From contig JAZNII010000045.1 of NCBI GenBank assembly GCA_045577415.1, forward strand, positions 4,761-68,760: a DNA stretch of 64,000 nt, in the 5' to 3' direction. A program made the translations under genes and the position numbers. Origin of the DNA: SVTX01 sp045577415. Lineage in GTDB: Bacteria; Bacillota; Clostridia; Oscillospirales; CAG-272. Positions 1-8,773 of the stretch are shown one piece after another (the first letter of the stretch is position 1; each line of letters starts with the position of its first letter). Under the pieces are notes generated by a model. That model did not search any database and was not told the DNA's origin. It saw nothing but the letters and a program-made list of their open reading frames with translations.

Positions 1-1
1 T

Positions 2-1315
2 CATAAATTGCTTGGCAAGGAAGTGAAATTCCACGATCTCGGTCTCCTTATCGTTGACGAGGAACAGAGATTTGGCGTGGCGCAGAAGGAAAAATTGAAG
101 CAGTTTGGCGGCAACATCGACGTCCTGACACTTTCGGCAACGCCTATCCCGAGAACGCTCAATATGGCTATGGGCGGTATCCGTGACATTTCGCTGCTTG
201 ACGAAGCCCCCGGCGACCGATTGCCCGTGCAGACCTACGTTCTCGAATACGACGAGCTTATTATTTTTGAAGCCATCCGCAGGGAACTGCGCCGTGGCGG
301 TCAGGTCTTTTATATCCACAATTTCGTCGAGTCTATCGACCGCGTTGCGGCAGAGATCTCCAAAGCAATACCCGAGGCGAGAGTGACGGTGGCTCACGGA
401 AAGATGGACAAGGACGAGCTTGAGGATATATGGAGCAGAATGCTTTCGGGAGAGATAGATATTCTGGTCTGCACTACGATCATCGAAACGGGAATAGACA
501 TCCCCAACGCCAACACTCTGATAGCCGACAGATCTAACAGATTGGGACTTTCACAGCTTCATCAGCTCAGAGGTCGCGTGGGTCGTTCCTCGCGCAGAGC
601 TTACGCCTATTTCACCTATCCCAAGGACAGAAATCTAACCGAGATCGCCCAAAAGAGGCTTGAAGCGATCAAGGAATACGCCGAGTTTGGCGCGGGATTC
701 AGAATTGCCTTGCGCGACATGGAGATACGCGGCGCTGGCAACATTCTCGGAGCGGAGCAGCACGGTCACCTTGAGGCGATCGGATACGATCTTTACATCA
801 AGCTCTTGAACGACGCGGTGCTTGAAGAAAAGGGAGAGAAGCCGAAGGAGAGAGGCGAGTGCGTGGTCAGCTTCGCTCACGACGCTTATATTCCCGAAAA
901 ATACGTCCGTTATCCCGGTCAGCGAATGACGCTCTATAAGAGAATTGCCTTGATCCGCAATCAGTACGATGCCGACGACATCGCCGACGAGCTGCTCGAC
1001 CGTTTCGGCGAGATGCCCGATGCGGTAGATAACCTTTTGCGCGTGGCGCTTATCCGCGCTATGGCAGAAGAGATAGGATTCAGACAGATCACCGAAATGA
1101 ACGGAGAGATAAGATTTTATCAGACCGCACCCAATATGGACGTGTTCCGTGAGCTTGCGTTTATCACGGGAGGCAGACTCCGTGTCAATATGGGTTCGGG
1201 AGAGAGCTTCGGCGTACTGAAACTTAAGCAAAATGAGAGATCTCTTGTAATAGTTTACAGAATGTTTGAAAAATATCTTGAAACTGTACAAAATGAGGAA
1301 AAAGATTTCGAATAA
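2..1315 (+). CDS. mfd: Transcription-repair coupling factor Mfd, C-terminal part (5' truncated by window)
   Basis: Mfd displaces RNA polymerase stalled at DNA damage and recruits UvrA. The reading frame is already open at base 2, so the gene starts before the window; the TTG at base 8 is internal. Visible parts of the ATP-dependent translocase are the Walker B box DEEQ early on, then LSATPIPRT, then helicase motifs V and VI (CTTIIETGIDIPNANTLI and QLRGRVGRS) near residues 155-195. The last ~120 residues match the Mfd C-terminal regulatory domain (RMTLYKRIALIRN, DELLDRFGEMP). The C-terminus is complete. A SurA/PrsA-like lipoprotein follows 60 bp downstream, which is a common neighbour of mfd in Clostridia. 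The family assignment is secure from the motifs. Confidence 0.97.
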   Translation, partial: HKLLGKEVKFHDLGLLIVDEEQRFGVAQKEKLKQFGGNIDVLTLSATPIPRTLNMAMGGIRDISLLDEAPGDRLPVQTYVLEYDELIIFEAIRRELRRGGQVFYIHNFVESIDRVAAEISKAIPEARVTVAHGKMDKDELEDIWSRMLSGEIDILVCTTIIETGIDIPNANTLIADRSNRLGLSQLHQLRGRVGRSSRRAYAYFTYPKDRNLTEIAQKRLEAIKEYAEFGAGFRIALRDMEIRGAGNILGAEQHGHLEAIGYDLYIKLLNDAVLEEKGEKPKERGECVVSFAHDAYIPEKYVRYPGQRMTLYKRIALIRNQYDADDIADELLDRFGEMPDAVDNLLRVALIRAMAEEIGFRQITEMNGEIRFYQTAPNMDVFRELAFITGGRLRVNMGSGESFGVLKLKQNERSLVIVYRMFEKYLETVQNEEKDFE

Positions 1316-1375
1316 TTAGGTTGTATAATTAAAAGAAGCATATTTTGTCAATATACTGCTTGAAAGGTAAAATAA

Positions 1376-2680
1376 ATGAAAAAAACCGCAAAAATTATTA
1401 TACTTGCCGTTGCCATTTGTATGGTGATAGCGGCGCTTGCATCCTGCTCGTCGGCTGGTGATAGCGTGATGACCTTGGCAGATAAGAGCATATCGGTCAA
1501 CACCTATCAGCTCCTGCTTTGCAGAATGAAGGGAACTCTCGACAGCTACGGCTACGACGTGAGCAATCAGAAATTCTGGCGAACTATAATCACCGCCGAC
1601 GGCACTACCTACGACGACTACTTCACCGCAAGTATTCAGGAGCAGGCGAGCCGCTACCTTATAGCCGACTATCTTTTTGACCGCAACGGTCTCGTGCTTA
1701 CGGACGACCGCATCGAGACGGTAGATAAGCTTATGGACGCTTACGTCAAGCAGGCGGGGTCGAAGAACTCCCTTAACGCAAAGCTGAAGAATTACGGAGC
1801 AAACTACGATATACTCCGCGACCTTCTTATCCTTGAAACCAAGATAGATATGCTAAAGGATCACCTCTACGGAGAAAAGGGAGAGAAGATCGATACAGAG
1901 GTCAAGGAAAAGTATCTGCGCGAGAATTACGTGGCGTTCGGTCAGATCTTCTTCGCCACCTATTCCTACGTTCCCGAGGTGGACGAATTTGGTGACAGGG
2001 TCTACTATACCGACGAAAAATACACCGCGATCGCTTACGATAAAGAGAACGGCACCACCAAAACCGACGAGTACGGCAAGGTTATAGTGGACGCGCTGAA
2101 AAATCCCAGATATTATAATAGCGAGGGTAAGATAGCCTACGATACCGAAAAGGGCGTTGCAGGGTATCAGACCGAGACCGACAAGGACGGAAACAAGATA
2201 AAGAAGACAAATAATATGACTCCCAAGGAGATCGAGGAGCTTGCCGTCAAGGTGGACGGATACCTGAACGCTTGCGACGGAGATATCGACGTCTTTCTTG
2301 AACACGCCGAGCTTTACGGCGAGGGCGAGGGAGACGGCGAGATAATGTATCTCTATTCGGGAGCTGACTATTACGGAGCTATCGACGAGTCACTCTCTTA
2401 TCTTGACGAAATTTCCGAGAACATAAAGTCGGCAGAGCTTGGTGACTGCTCGGTAGTTCAATCGGGCTACGGCTTCCACTTGGTATGCAAGTACGAGATC
2501 GAATCGGGCGCGTACGACGATGAGGAGCAGAAGGACACCTTTACCGACTTTTATCTCAACCTTATCGCCGAGATATTCGACGGGGAGTGCAAGGAGTATG
2601 AGTCTGCCGTCGTAATAAACAAGGACGCGCTTGAGTCTGCCCCCACAATGGCAGAGGTAGAGATCAACGTTCTTTACTGA
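1376..2680 (+). CDS. SurA/PrsA-like foldase lipoprotein (peptidylprolyl isomerase family)
   Basis: Predicted lipoprotein of 434 residues. The signal peptide ends in the lipobox LASC, with the lipidated Cys at residue 24. The N-terminal half is helical and resembles the SurA_N/trigger-factor-like chaperone region (GTLDSYGYDV, then FWRTII). Near residues 365-380 the segment LGDCSVVQSGYGFHLV resembles the end of a parvulin (PpiC) domain. Between the two lies a tyrosine- and acid-rich stretch (residues ~200-280). A function as an extracytoplasmic folding factor is inferred from this architecture; isomerase activity is not certain because the parvulin domain is divergent. The start ATG has GAAAGG about 10 bp upstream. 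It is followed 29 bp later by a paralogue, so the two look like a tandem duplication. Confidence 0.8.
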   Translation: MKKTAKIIILAVAICMVIAALASCSSAGDSVMTLADKSISVNTYQLLLCRMKGTLDSYGYDVSNQKFWRTIITADGTTYDDYFTASIQEQASRYLIADYLFDRNGLVLTDDRIETVDKLMDAYVKQAGSKNSLNAKLKNYGANYDILRDLLILETKIDMLKDHLYGEKGEKIDTEVKEKYLRENYVAFGQIFFATYSYVPEVDEFGDRVYYTDEKYTAIAYDKENGTTKTDEYGKVIVDALKNPRYYNSEGKIAYDTEKGVAGYQTETDKDGNKIKKTNNMTPKEIEELAVKVDGYLNACDGDIDVFLEHAELYGEGEGDGEIMYLYSGADYYGAIDESLSYLDEISENIKSAELGDCSVVQSGYGFHLVCKYEIESGAYDDEEQKDTFTDFYLNLIAEIFDGECKEYESAVVINKDALESAPTMAEVEINVLY

Positions 2681-2709
2681 TAAAAGCTTAATGATCTAAG
2701 GAATTGAAA

Positions 2710-4047
2710 ATGAAACGATTTGAATTCAAAATGGCGGTGATAAAGACTGCCGCAATAATACTTTCGTTAATTACCGTCCTGACTCTCCTTGCCGCTTGCG
2801 GAGAGCAAGAGCGGAAGACTGAGGCAAACACCTCCCCCATCCTTGAATGTGACGGCGTTGAGCTGCCCCTGTTTTTCTATGAATTTATGCTTTCAAGAGT
2901 AAAGGGAGACCTTGCGAGAAATCAGAATAAGGTCACCGATCCCGATTTCTGGTACGCAGAGATCGAGGGAGACGGCAGAACCTACGAGGAGTATTACAAC
3001 GAGTACATTCTGGAGAGATGCAAGAACTATCTTGTCGCTCTGGTCATCTTCCACAAGGAGGGGCTGACCCTTCCCAAAAGCAAGCTTGCCTCAATAGACG
3101 AGGAGGTTCAGTTTTACATCGATTACGACGGCAAAGGCGACGAGGATGCCTTCAGCGCGTCTATAAAAAAGCTTGGAGTTGATGCCGAGGCGCTTCGCCG
3201 CTGCTACATCATCGAAGCTAAGTACGAGTATCTTATGAGCTATCTTTACGGCGACGGCGAGCTTATAGGAGACACCTTGAAGGATAAATACTACAAAGAG
3301 AATTACGTGCGCTTCAAGCAAATACTTATCCGTAAGTTCAAGTACGAATTTCAGTATGACGAGCAGGGAAATCTTATGTATTTCGATCCCGATAGCGGAA
3401 AGCCTGTCTACGATGAGAAGAACGGCAGTGTCAAGTACGATGAAAAGGGAAGCCGTATAAAGGATAGCTATGGCGTACCCATATATTACGACGAGAACGG
3501 CAAGATAATCTACGATACCCAGCGCGGAATGCCTTCCGAAAAGCTTGACGCAGACGGAAATGCGATAAGATACGACTATACAGAAGCCGAGCTTGCGGAG
3601 AGAACCGCGACCGCCGAAAGCATAGCGGCAAGCATCAAAGCGGGCGATTATGCCGCCTTTGAGAGTAAGCTCACCGAGGTGAACGCGGAGGAAATGATCT
3701 TTGAGAGCTACACTGACGGCTATTATCTTTCAAGGCTTGAGGAGGAAAACTATATCAGGTACGGATATATAAATCTTATCCTTGATGAGCTTGAAAATAT
3801 GGAGATAGGCGATGTTGCGGTGGTAGAAAGCGAGGAGGGTTATCATGTCATTATGAGATACGAGCTTGAGGAGGGCAAATTTTCCGACGGTGAGTATTCC
3901 CAGTGGTTCGAAAATCTGGACGAAAAAATAATTCTCGACCTTTTCCGAGGCGAGATAGCAGAAGTGCTTCCCAATATCAAAGTAAATTCCGAAAACCTTG
4001 CCACGGCAAGATCTATTACAAGAGTTGGAATAAATTACGATTATTGA
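2710..4047 (+). CDS. SurA/PrsA-like foldase lipoprotein, paralogue of the preceding gene
   Basis: Lipoprotein of 445 residues with lipobox LLAAC (Cys30). I chose ATG 2710 over the in-frame TTG at 2704 because AAGGA at 2698-2702 is correctly spaced for it. It has the same plan as its upstream neighbour: a SurA_N-like helical region (FWYAEIEGDGRTYEEYYNE), a central insertion of Tyr-Asp-Glu-x-Gly repeats at roughly residues 215-285, and a divergent parvulin-like end (IGDVAVVESEEGYHVIMRY). The two proteins align over their whole length by eye. The job is inferred to be chaperoning or isomerising exported proteins at the membrane surface. The Tyr-Asp repeats are unusual for PrsA. No clear terminator with a T-run follows. 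Confidence 0.78.
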   Translation: MKRFEFKMAVIKTAAIILSLITVLTLLAACGEQERKTEANTSPILECDGVELPLFFYEFMLSRVKGDLARNQNKVTDPDFWYAEIEGDGRTYEEYYNEYILERCKNYLVALVIFHKEGLTLPKSKLASIDEEVQFYIDYDGKGDEDAFSASIKKLGVDAEALRRCYIIEAKYEYLMSYLYGDGELIGDTLKDKYYKENYVRFKQILIRKFKYEFQYDEQGNLMYFDPDSGKPVYDEKNGSVKYDEKGSRIKDSYGVPIYYDENGKIIYDTQRGMPSEKLDADGNAIRYDYTEAELAERTATAESIAASIKAGDYAAFESKLTEVNAEEMIFESYTDGYYLSRLEEENYIRYGYINLILDELENMEIGDVAVVESEEGYHVIMRYELEEGKFSDGEYSQWFENLDEKIILDLFRGEIAEVLPNIKVNSENLATARSITRVGINYDY

Positions 4048-4205
4048 TCCAAATTAAATATGTTTAAAGGACGGCGCGTCCCTTTCGGTATCAGCGAAGG
4101 CTGTTACATGAGAGGTATGCGCCTCCTTTGTGTCCGTGCGGTTACGCATTGAAAAAAATGTTACAAAATAAGATTTGAAACCCACATAAAAACAAATATT
4201 TTCTG
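4048..4205 (+). other. Intergenic region with possible RNA hairpins
   Basis: Between the foldase gene and the cysE promoter lies ~158 bp with several complementary arms: AAAGGAC with GTCCCTTT (4067-4085, one bulge), GAGG with CCTC (~4112-4125), and ATGCG with CGCAT (4117-4149). It precedes the cysE promoter, so it is not part of the cysE leader. It matches no riboswitch class I recognise, and there is no T-box consensus. It may be the structured 3' end of the foldase mRNA or a small RNA. Confidence 0.3.
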
Positions 4206-4234
4206 TTGACGAAATCCTCAATATGTGATACAAT
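4206..4234 (+). promoter_or_regulatory. Sigma-A promoter of the cysE operon
   Basis: TTGACG at 4206-4211 and TACAAT at 4229-4234 are separated by exactly 17 bp. They lie 57 bp upstream of the cysE start. An alternative -10 (TATAAT at 4235-4240) is too far from the -35 box. Confidence 0.75.
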
Positions 4235-4290
4235 TATAATGTATAGGTATTTTTTGGGTACAGTTTACCACCTCGAACGGAGGACTATTT

Positions 4291-4995
4291 ATGAAGCACG
4301 ATGAATTGATAAGCTTTGATCCCAAGTTAAACGTAAAAGACACCTTGAACTTGGTTTTTGAAGAGATAAGAGAGGACGTTGCGGCGTTCAGACAAAGAGA
4401 CCCTGCTGCAAAGAGCAACGTGGAGATAGTTCTGCTTTATTCGGGCTTTCACGCGATACTTGCGTACCGTGTGGCGCATAAGCTCTATATAAGCGGTCAT
4501 ACCTTTTCTGCCAGAGCGGTCAGCCAGATAGCAAAATTTTTCACAGGCATCGAGATACACCCCGGAGCTACTATCGGCAAAAGATTGGTCATAGACCACG
4601 GAATGGGTGTGGTCATAGGCGAGACGACCGAGATAGGCGACGACTGCACTATTTATCAGGGTGTTACTCTGGGCGGTACGGGTAAGGACATAGGCAAGCG
4701 CCATCCCACCATCGGCAACAATGTGCTTGTGGGCGCAGGAGCAAAGGTTCTCGGTCCTATTCTGATCGACGATAACAGTAAGGTGGCGGCAAACGCCGTT
4801 GTCCTCAAAAATATCGCGGGCAACAGTACCGCAGTGGGAATTCCCGCGAGAGTTGTGAGACAAGAGGGAAGACGTGTTGACGATCTTGATCAGGTACACA
4901 TCCCCGACCCCGTTGCTCAGGAAATAAACAGACTTGAAGAAAAGCTTGCGTCTCTCTCCCGTGAGATAGAGGAGCTGAAGGCGGCAAAGAAGTAA
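4291..4995 (+). CDS. cysE: Serine O-acetyltransferase
   Basis: CysE makes O-acetylserine from serine and acetyl-CoA, the first committed step of cysteine synthesis in the cytosol. The protein has 234 residues. An N-terminal helical region (FRQRDPAAKS) precedes a left-handed beta-helix of hexapeptide repeats with the family signatures IHPGATIG, IDHGMGVVIGETTEIG and GVTLGGTGK...KRHPTIG (residues ~88-150). The catalytic His-Gly (DHGMG) and second His (KRHPT) are present. The C-terminus ends in a short charged coiled coil (~residues 210-234). GGAGGA sits 8 bp before the ATG. It is the first gene of a plus-strand operon with the lipid kinase, ThrE-like transporter and pfp; the serine link to the ThrE-like gene two places down is suggestive. 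Confidence 0.95.
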   Translation: MKHDELISFDPKLNVKDTLNLVFEEIREDVAAFRQRDPAAKSNVEIVLLYSGFHAILAYRVAHKLYISGHTFSARAVSQIAKFFTGIEIHPGATIGKRLVIDHGMGVVIGETTEIGDDCTIYQGVTLGGTGKDIGKRHPTIGNNVLVGAGAKVLGPILIDDNSKVAANAVVLKNIAGNSTAVGIPARVVRQEGRRVDDLDQVHIPDPVAQEINRLEEKLASLSREIEELKAAKK

Positions 4996-5026
4996 GATTT
5001 AAAGCTGAACAAAGAGGATCTTAAAT

Positions 5027-5923
5027 ATGGTATATATTCTTTATAACCCTATGGCTCATAGCGGAAATAACGATCTAAACATCATCAATAAGGATGAGAA
5101 CGCGGATAAGCCTGCTGTGAGAAAGATAAATATAGTCGATCTTGATGTGGCGGCTTTTTGCAGCGGACTGACAGAGAACGATCGAGTTCTTATCAGAGGC
5201 GGCGACGGCACTCTGCATCACTTTGCGAATCATGCAAAGGGCGTTGAGTTCCCGTGCAAGGTGTTTATGATACGCTCGGGTACGGGTAACGATTTTCTCA
5301 ATGATATTGGGCAGATGAACAGCGTGGATCTTGTGGATATAAGAGACTATCTCCGCGATCTGCCTATTGTCTCCTTCAAAGGAAAAGAGCTTTGCTTCGT
5401 TAACGGAGTTGGTCTTGGAGTTGACGGCGCAGTCTGTCACGGAGTCGAGATCTATAAAGTCAAAAACCCCAATAAAAAGGCAAATTATACCGCCATCGCC
5501 CTTCAGGAGATCGGTTATAAATACAAGAGACCCGACGCAAAGATCACTGTTGACGGTGTAACACGCAGCTATGAAAAAGTCTGGGCGGTGTCCACTATGA
5601 AGGGCAAGTATTACGGCGGTGGAATGATGATCGCCCCCTCACAGGACAGAGAAAGCGGCAAGGTCAGCGTTATGATCATGCACGGCGGAACGAGAGTCAA
5701 AGCGCTTTCGGTCTTTGCAAAGGTGAAGAACGGCGGACATATAAAGCATACCGAGATGATCGAGATAGTGGAGGGATATGACGTAAAGGTCGAGTTCAAC
5801 GCTCCATCCGACCTTCAAGTGGACGGCGAGGTGTATACGGGCATTATGAAATATTCGGTACACTGCAAAAATGACAAGGGTATTGTGGGAAGCGTTGAGA
5901 CGGTTGACGGACAGACCGTCTGA
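5027..5923 (+). CDS. Diacylglycerol/sphingosine kinase-family lipid kinase (DagK/YegS type)
   Basis: Member of the DAGK catalytic-domain family, 298 residues, which phosphorylates lipid hydroxyls such as diacylglycerol or undecaprenol at the membrane. The nucleotide-binding motif GGDGTLHHF is near residues 58-67, followed by RSGTGNDFLNDI and, in the C-terminal beta-sandwich, the conserved GxGxD (NGVGLGVDGAV). The N-terminus begins directly with the typical ILYNPMAHSG strand-loop. AGAGGA precedes the ATG by 9 bp; the gene is 31 bp after cysE and 27 bp before the ThrE-like gene. The exact lipid substrate cannot be told from sequence. Confidence 0.88.
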   Translation: MVYILYNPMAHSGNNDLNIINKDENADKPAVRKINIVDLDVAAFCSGLTENDRVLIRGGDGTLHHFANHAKGVEFPCKVFMIRSGTGNDFLNDIGQMNSVDLVDIRDYLRDLPIVSFKGKELCFVNGVGLGVDGAVCHGVEIYKVKNPNKKANYTAIALQEIGYKYKRPDAKITVDGVTRSYEKVWAVSTMKGKYYGGGMMIAPSQDRESGKVSVMIMHGGTRVKALSVFAKVKNGGHIKHTEMIEIVEGYDVKVEFNAPSDLQVDGEVYTGIMKYSVHCKNDKGIVGSVETVDGQTV

Positions 5924-5950
5924 CACGGCGTCTTATATGGAAATGAAAAT

Positions 5951-7231
5951 ATGGAAGAAATAATAGCGAAGGACAAGCTCCAAAACGGCGGCGTTTCGTA
6001 CGAGAACGCGGTATTTATTGCGGTGGAGCTTGGGGAGCATATAATGAGGAGCGGCGGCGAGATAAGCCGAGCTGAGGATACGGTCAGCCGTATCTGCCGA
6101 GCTTACGGAGCCGTAACAGTGGACGTCACCGCGATCCTTTCGGTCATTGTGGTGACTGCTGACTTCGGCGGAGTTAGTATCAACACCTCGCGACGCATCA
6201 CCGAGATAGGCTCTCATAACCTCGGCAGACTTTCAAGACTTAACAATCTTTCAAGAAAGGTATGCAGTGAGCGTCCCTCCAAGAAAGAATTTCTTGAAAG
6301 CCTTGATAGGATAAACAAAATTTCAAGAGTTGGACCCGTACTCAGCGTTGTTGGTGGTGTTCTCGCGGCGGCAGGCTTTGCGGTGTTTTTCGGAGGCGGA
6401 TGGAAGGATGCGATATTTTCGGGTCTTATCGCCGCGCCAATGACACTGCTTATGCGTTATCTGTCCAACACCAAGATGAACAATATCATCGCGAAATTTA
6501 TCGTCTGCTTCGTGGGCGGTATACTTGCGGTGCTTGTGGACAGAATGGGACTTGGATGTAACGTCGATAAAATAATCATCGGAGACATAATGAACGTTAT
6601 CCCCGGAGTGCTTCTGGCTAATTCGTTCAGAGACCTTTTCGGCGGAGATATAATGTCGGGATTTTTCCGAATGTGTACGGCTCTGCTCGACGCTATCGCC
6701 ATCGCCTTCGGCTACGCCGTGGCGATACTTACGCTTGGCGGAGTTTCCTCGCTTGGCGGAGAGCCGTGGGGTATCGCCGTCATACTTGTAGCTTCAACGG
6801 TCGGCACTATGGGTATCATATTGCAGTTCGGCATTGAAAAAAGAGTGATGCTTTGGGCGTTGCTTTCAAGCATTCTTTGTTGCGCCGCCTACGAAATATC
6901 GGTAAGACTGGGTTGCGGAATATTTCTGGCATCGCTTATCGCGTCGGCTGTGGCGGCGGCGTATTCCGACGTAATGGCGCATCTTATCAAGGTGCCTGCA
7001 ACCGTTATGATAATTCCCGCAATAGTTCCGCTGGTACCGGGAGGAAAGCTCTATTATACTATGTACGGCGCGGTCAGCTCCGATATGGCGAATTTCTCCG
7101 AAAACGGACTTGGAGCTTTGCAGATAGCGGCGGGACTTGCCATCGGTATCGTGGCGGTAACTGCCATCTCACGTCCGATAAACGATTATCTTGCCGACAA
7201 AAGACAGAAGGATCATAACAAAACAGTTTGA
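5951..7231 (+). CDS. ThrE-family threonine/serine exporter (fused two-domain form)
   Basis: Polytopic membrane protein of 426 residues. The N-terminal cytosolic part carries the DUF1212/ThrE signature (MRSGGEISRAEDTVSRICRAYG, broken here as MRSGGEISRAEDT plus VSRICRAYG). Then follow about ten hydrophobic segments from residue ~120, including VIPGVLLANSFRDLFGGD, which is typical of the family. Bacilli often split this into two genes; here both halves are in one chain. In Corynebacterium ThrE exports threonine and serine with the proton gradient; the same role is inferred here. The Shine-Dalgarno is weak (GGA), so it may be translationally coupled to the lipid kinase 27 bp upstream. Being in one operon with cysE fits a role in serine balance. 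Confidence 0.85.
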   Translation: MEEIIAKDKLQNGGVSYENAVFIAVELGEHIMRSGGEISRAEDTVSRICRAYGAVTVDVTAILSVIVVTADFGGVSINTSRRITEIGSHNLGRLSRLNNLSRKVCSERPSKKEFLESLDRINKISRVGPVLSVVGGVLAAAGFAVFFGGGWKDAIFSGLIAAPMTLLMRYLSNTKMNNIIAKFIVCFVGGILAVLVDRMGLGCNVDKIIIGDIMNVIPGVLLANSFRDLFGGDIMSGFFRMCTALLDAIAIAFGYAVAILTLGGVSSLGGEPWGIAVILVASTVGTMGIILQFGIEKRVMLWALLSSILCCAAYEISVRLGCGIFLASLIASAVAAAYSDVMAHLIKVPATVMIIPAIVPLVPGGKLYYTMYGAVSSDMANFSENGLGALQIAAGLAIGIVAVTAISRPINDYLADKRQKDHNKTV

Positions 7232-7264
7232 ACAGATCATTATATATTAAGAAAGGTTACAGAT

Positions 7265-8506
7265 ATGGAAATTTTAAAAGGTAATGCGATAGTCGGTCAG
7301 TCGGGAGGTCCCACCACGGCTATTAACGCAACTCTTGCAGGAGTTATCAAGGGAGCAATAAGCTCTGAGCATATAGGCAAGGTGTACGGAATGAAGAACG
7401 GTATCGACGGTCTGCTTGCCGACACCGTTATCGATCTTGACCCCTATTTCAACTCCGATGCAGACTTTGAAAGACTTAAAAGAACCCCCGCGGCGGCTCT
7501 CGGCTCCTGCCGTAAAAAGCTCCCTCGCGAGACAGACGAAAAATACGCCGAGATCTTTGAAACGATAATTGAAAGATTTAAGAAATACGATATCCGTTAT
7601 TTCTTCTATATAGGTGGAAACGATTCCATGGATACCGTGGCAAAGCTTTCAAAATACACCTCGGAATGCGGATATGAGATAAGAGTTATAGGCGTTCCCA
7701 AGACTATCGACAACGATCTGCTCGGTACCGACCATACCCCCGGCTTCGGCTCGGCGGCGAAATATATTTCCGTCACTATGCAGGAGATGCTTCGTGATAC
7801 CGCGGTGTATACCGTCAAGGCAGTGACTATCGTCGAGATAATGGGACGTGACGCGGGCTGGCTTACGGCTTCAAGCGCTTTAGGCAGAGTGCTGGGACTT
7901 CCTTATCCCGATCTCGTATATCTTCCCGAAAGAGCCTTTGATATGGAGGAGTTCTTTGAGGATGTCAAAGTAGCTCTTGAAAAGAAGCCCAACGTTGTAG
8001 TTGCGGTATCCGAGGGCTTGCAGTTTGCCGACGGCAGATACGTGGGTGAATCGACGCAGGGAGGCGCAGTAGATGCCTTCGGTCACAAATATCTGGCAGG
8101 CACGGGCAAGGCACTTGAGCTTGCGGTCAAGGACAGAATAGGCTGTAAGGTGCGTTCAGTAGAGCTTAATCTCCCCCAGAGATGCGCGGCGCATATCGCG
8201 TCACTTTGCGATATCGAGGAGTCCTTTGGCGTCGGACAGGCGGCTGTGTCTGCGGCAGTGCAGGGTGTCAGCCGTGAGATGATGGTCATTCTCCGCGATA
8301 GCGAGATCGGCGAAAAGTATTCCAGCGTTTACGGTCACATGGACATTGATCTTATCGCCAACAAGACCAAATACGTTCCAAAGCACTATATCAACGACAG
8401 AGGAAATCAGGTCACCGACGAGTGCCTTAAATATATCCTTCCTCTTGTGAATGGCGAGTGTTATCCCGAATACCGCGACGGTCTGCCCGTATTCTTCGAG
8501 TTCTGA
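7265..8506 (+). CDS. pfp: Pyrophosphate-type 6-phosphofructokinase
   Basis: Phosphofructokinase family A, 413 residues, interconverting fructose 6-phosphate and fructose 1,6-bisphosphate in glycolysis. The N-terminal GQSGGPTTAINATL loop, the GGNDSMDT motif and PKTIDNDLLGTDHTPGFG are clear, as is EIMGRDAGWL. In ATP-dependent enzymes the corresponding positions are Gly (GGDGS and PGTIDND); Asp in GGxDS and Lys in PKTIDND are the known marks of PPi-dependent enzymes, so I call PPi as phosphoryl donor. AGAAAGG lies 8 bp before the ATG. It is the last gene of the cysE operon and is followed by a strong terminator at 8576. Confidence 0.92.
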   Translation: MEILKGNAIVGQSGGPTTAINATLAGVIKGAISSEHIGKVYGMKNGIDGLLADTVIDLDPYFNSDADFERLKRTPAAALGSCRKKLPRETDEKYAEIFETIIERFKKYDIRYFFYIGGNDSMDTVAKLSKYTSECGYEIRVIGVPKTIDNDLLGTDHTPGFGSAAKYISVTMQEMLRDTAVYTVKAVTIVEIMGRDAGWLTASSALGRVLGLPYPDLVYLPERAFDMEEFFEDVKVALEKKPNVVVAVSEGLQFADGRYVGESTQGGAVDAFGHKYLAGTGKALELAVKDRIGCKVRSVELNLPQRCAAHIASLCDIEESFGVGQAAVSAAVQGVSREMMVILRDSEIGEKYSSVYGHMDIDLIANKTKYVPKHYINDRGNQVTDECLKYILPLVNGECYPEYRDGLPVFFEF

Positions 8507-8575
8507 TCGAAGTATTTGACTTATTTGTAAATAATTCGTTACAAGGACTCTCCAAAAGCTGAATTTAATGATATA

Positions 8576-8617
8576 ATATATCCGTCAGATGCTTTTCTGT
8601 CTGACGGATATATTTTT
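8576..8617 (+). terminator. Rho-independent terminator after pfp
   Basis: Arms ATATATCCGTCAGA-like (8576-8589) and TCTGACGGATATAT (8600-8613) form a 14-bp stem with a 10-base loop, followed by a run of Ts (8613-8617). Confidence 0.9.
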
Positions 8618-8656
8618 CATTTCCGCGCGCCCTATCGGGTAAAATATCGTTGACAC

Positions 8657-8697
8657 GGCAACGCCACAAAGCTTATTTTGGATGGCGTTGCCTTTTT
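8657..8697 (+). terminator. Second hairpin terminator
   Basis: GGCAACGCCA (8657-8666) pairs perfectly with TGGCGTTGCC (8683-8692), followed by TTTTT. No gene ends between the first terminator and this one, so this isolates the following orphan gene from read-through or is a remnant of a lost gene. Confidence 0.75.
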
Positions 8698-8773
8698 GTG
8701 TCTTCTCCCAATGATTATCTGCCAAAGGGTCGATCTGCGGTTTGAAGAAAAAATGAGAAAGGAGGAGAGATAA

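Noticed and set aside
8657..8773. Promoter for the orphan phage-type gene (TTGACA at 8650)
   Set aside because: A 17-bp-spaced -10 reads TTATTT and lies in the terminator hairpin, so it is not convincing.
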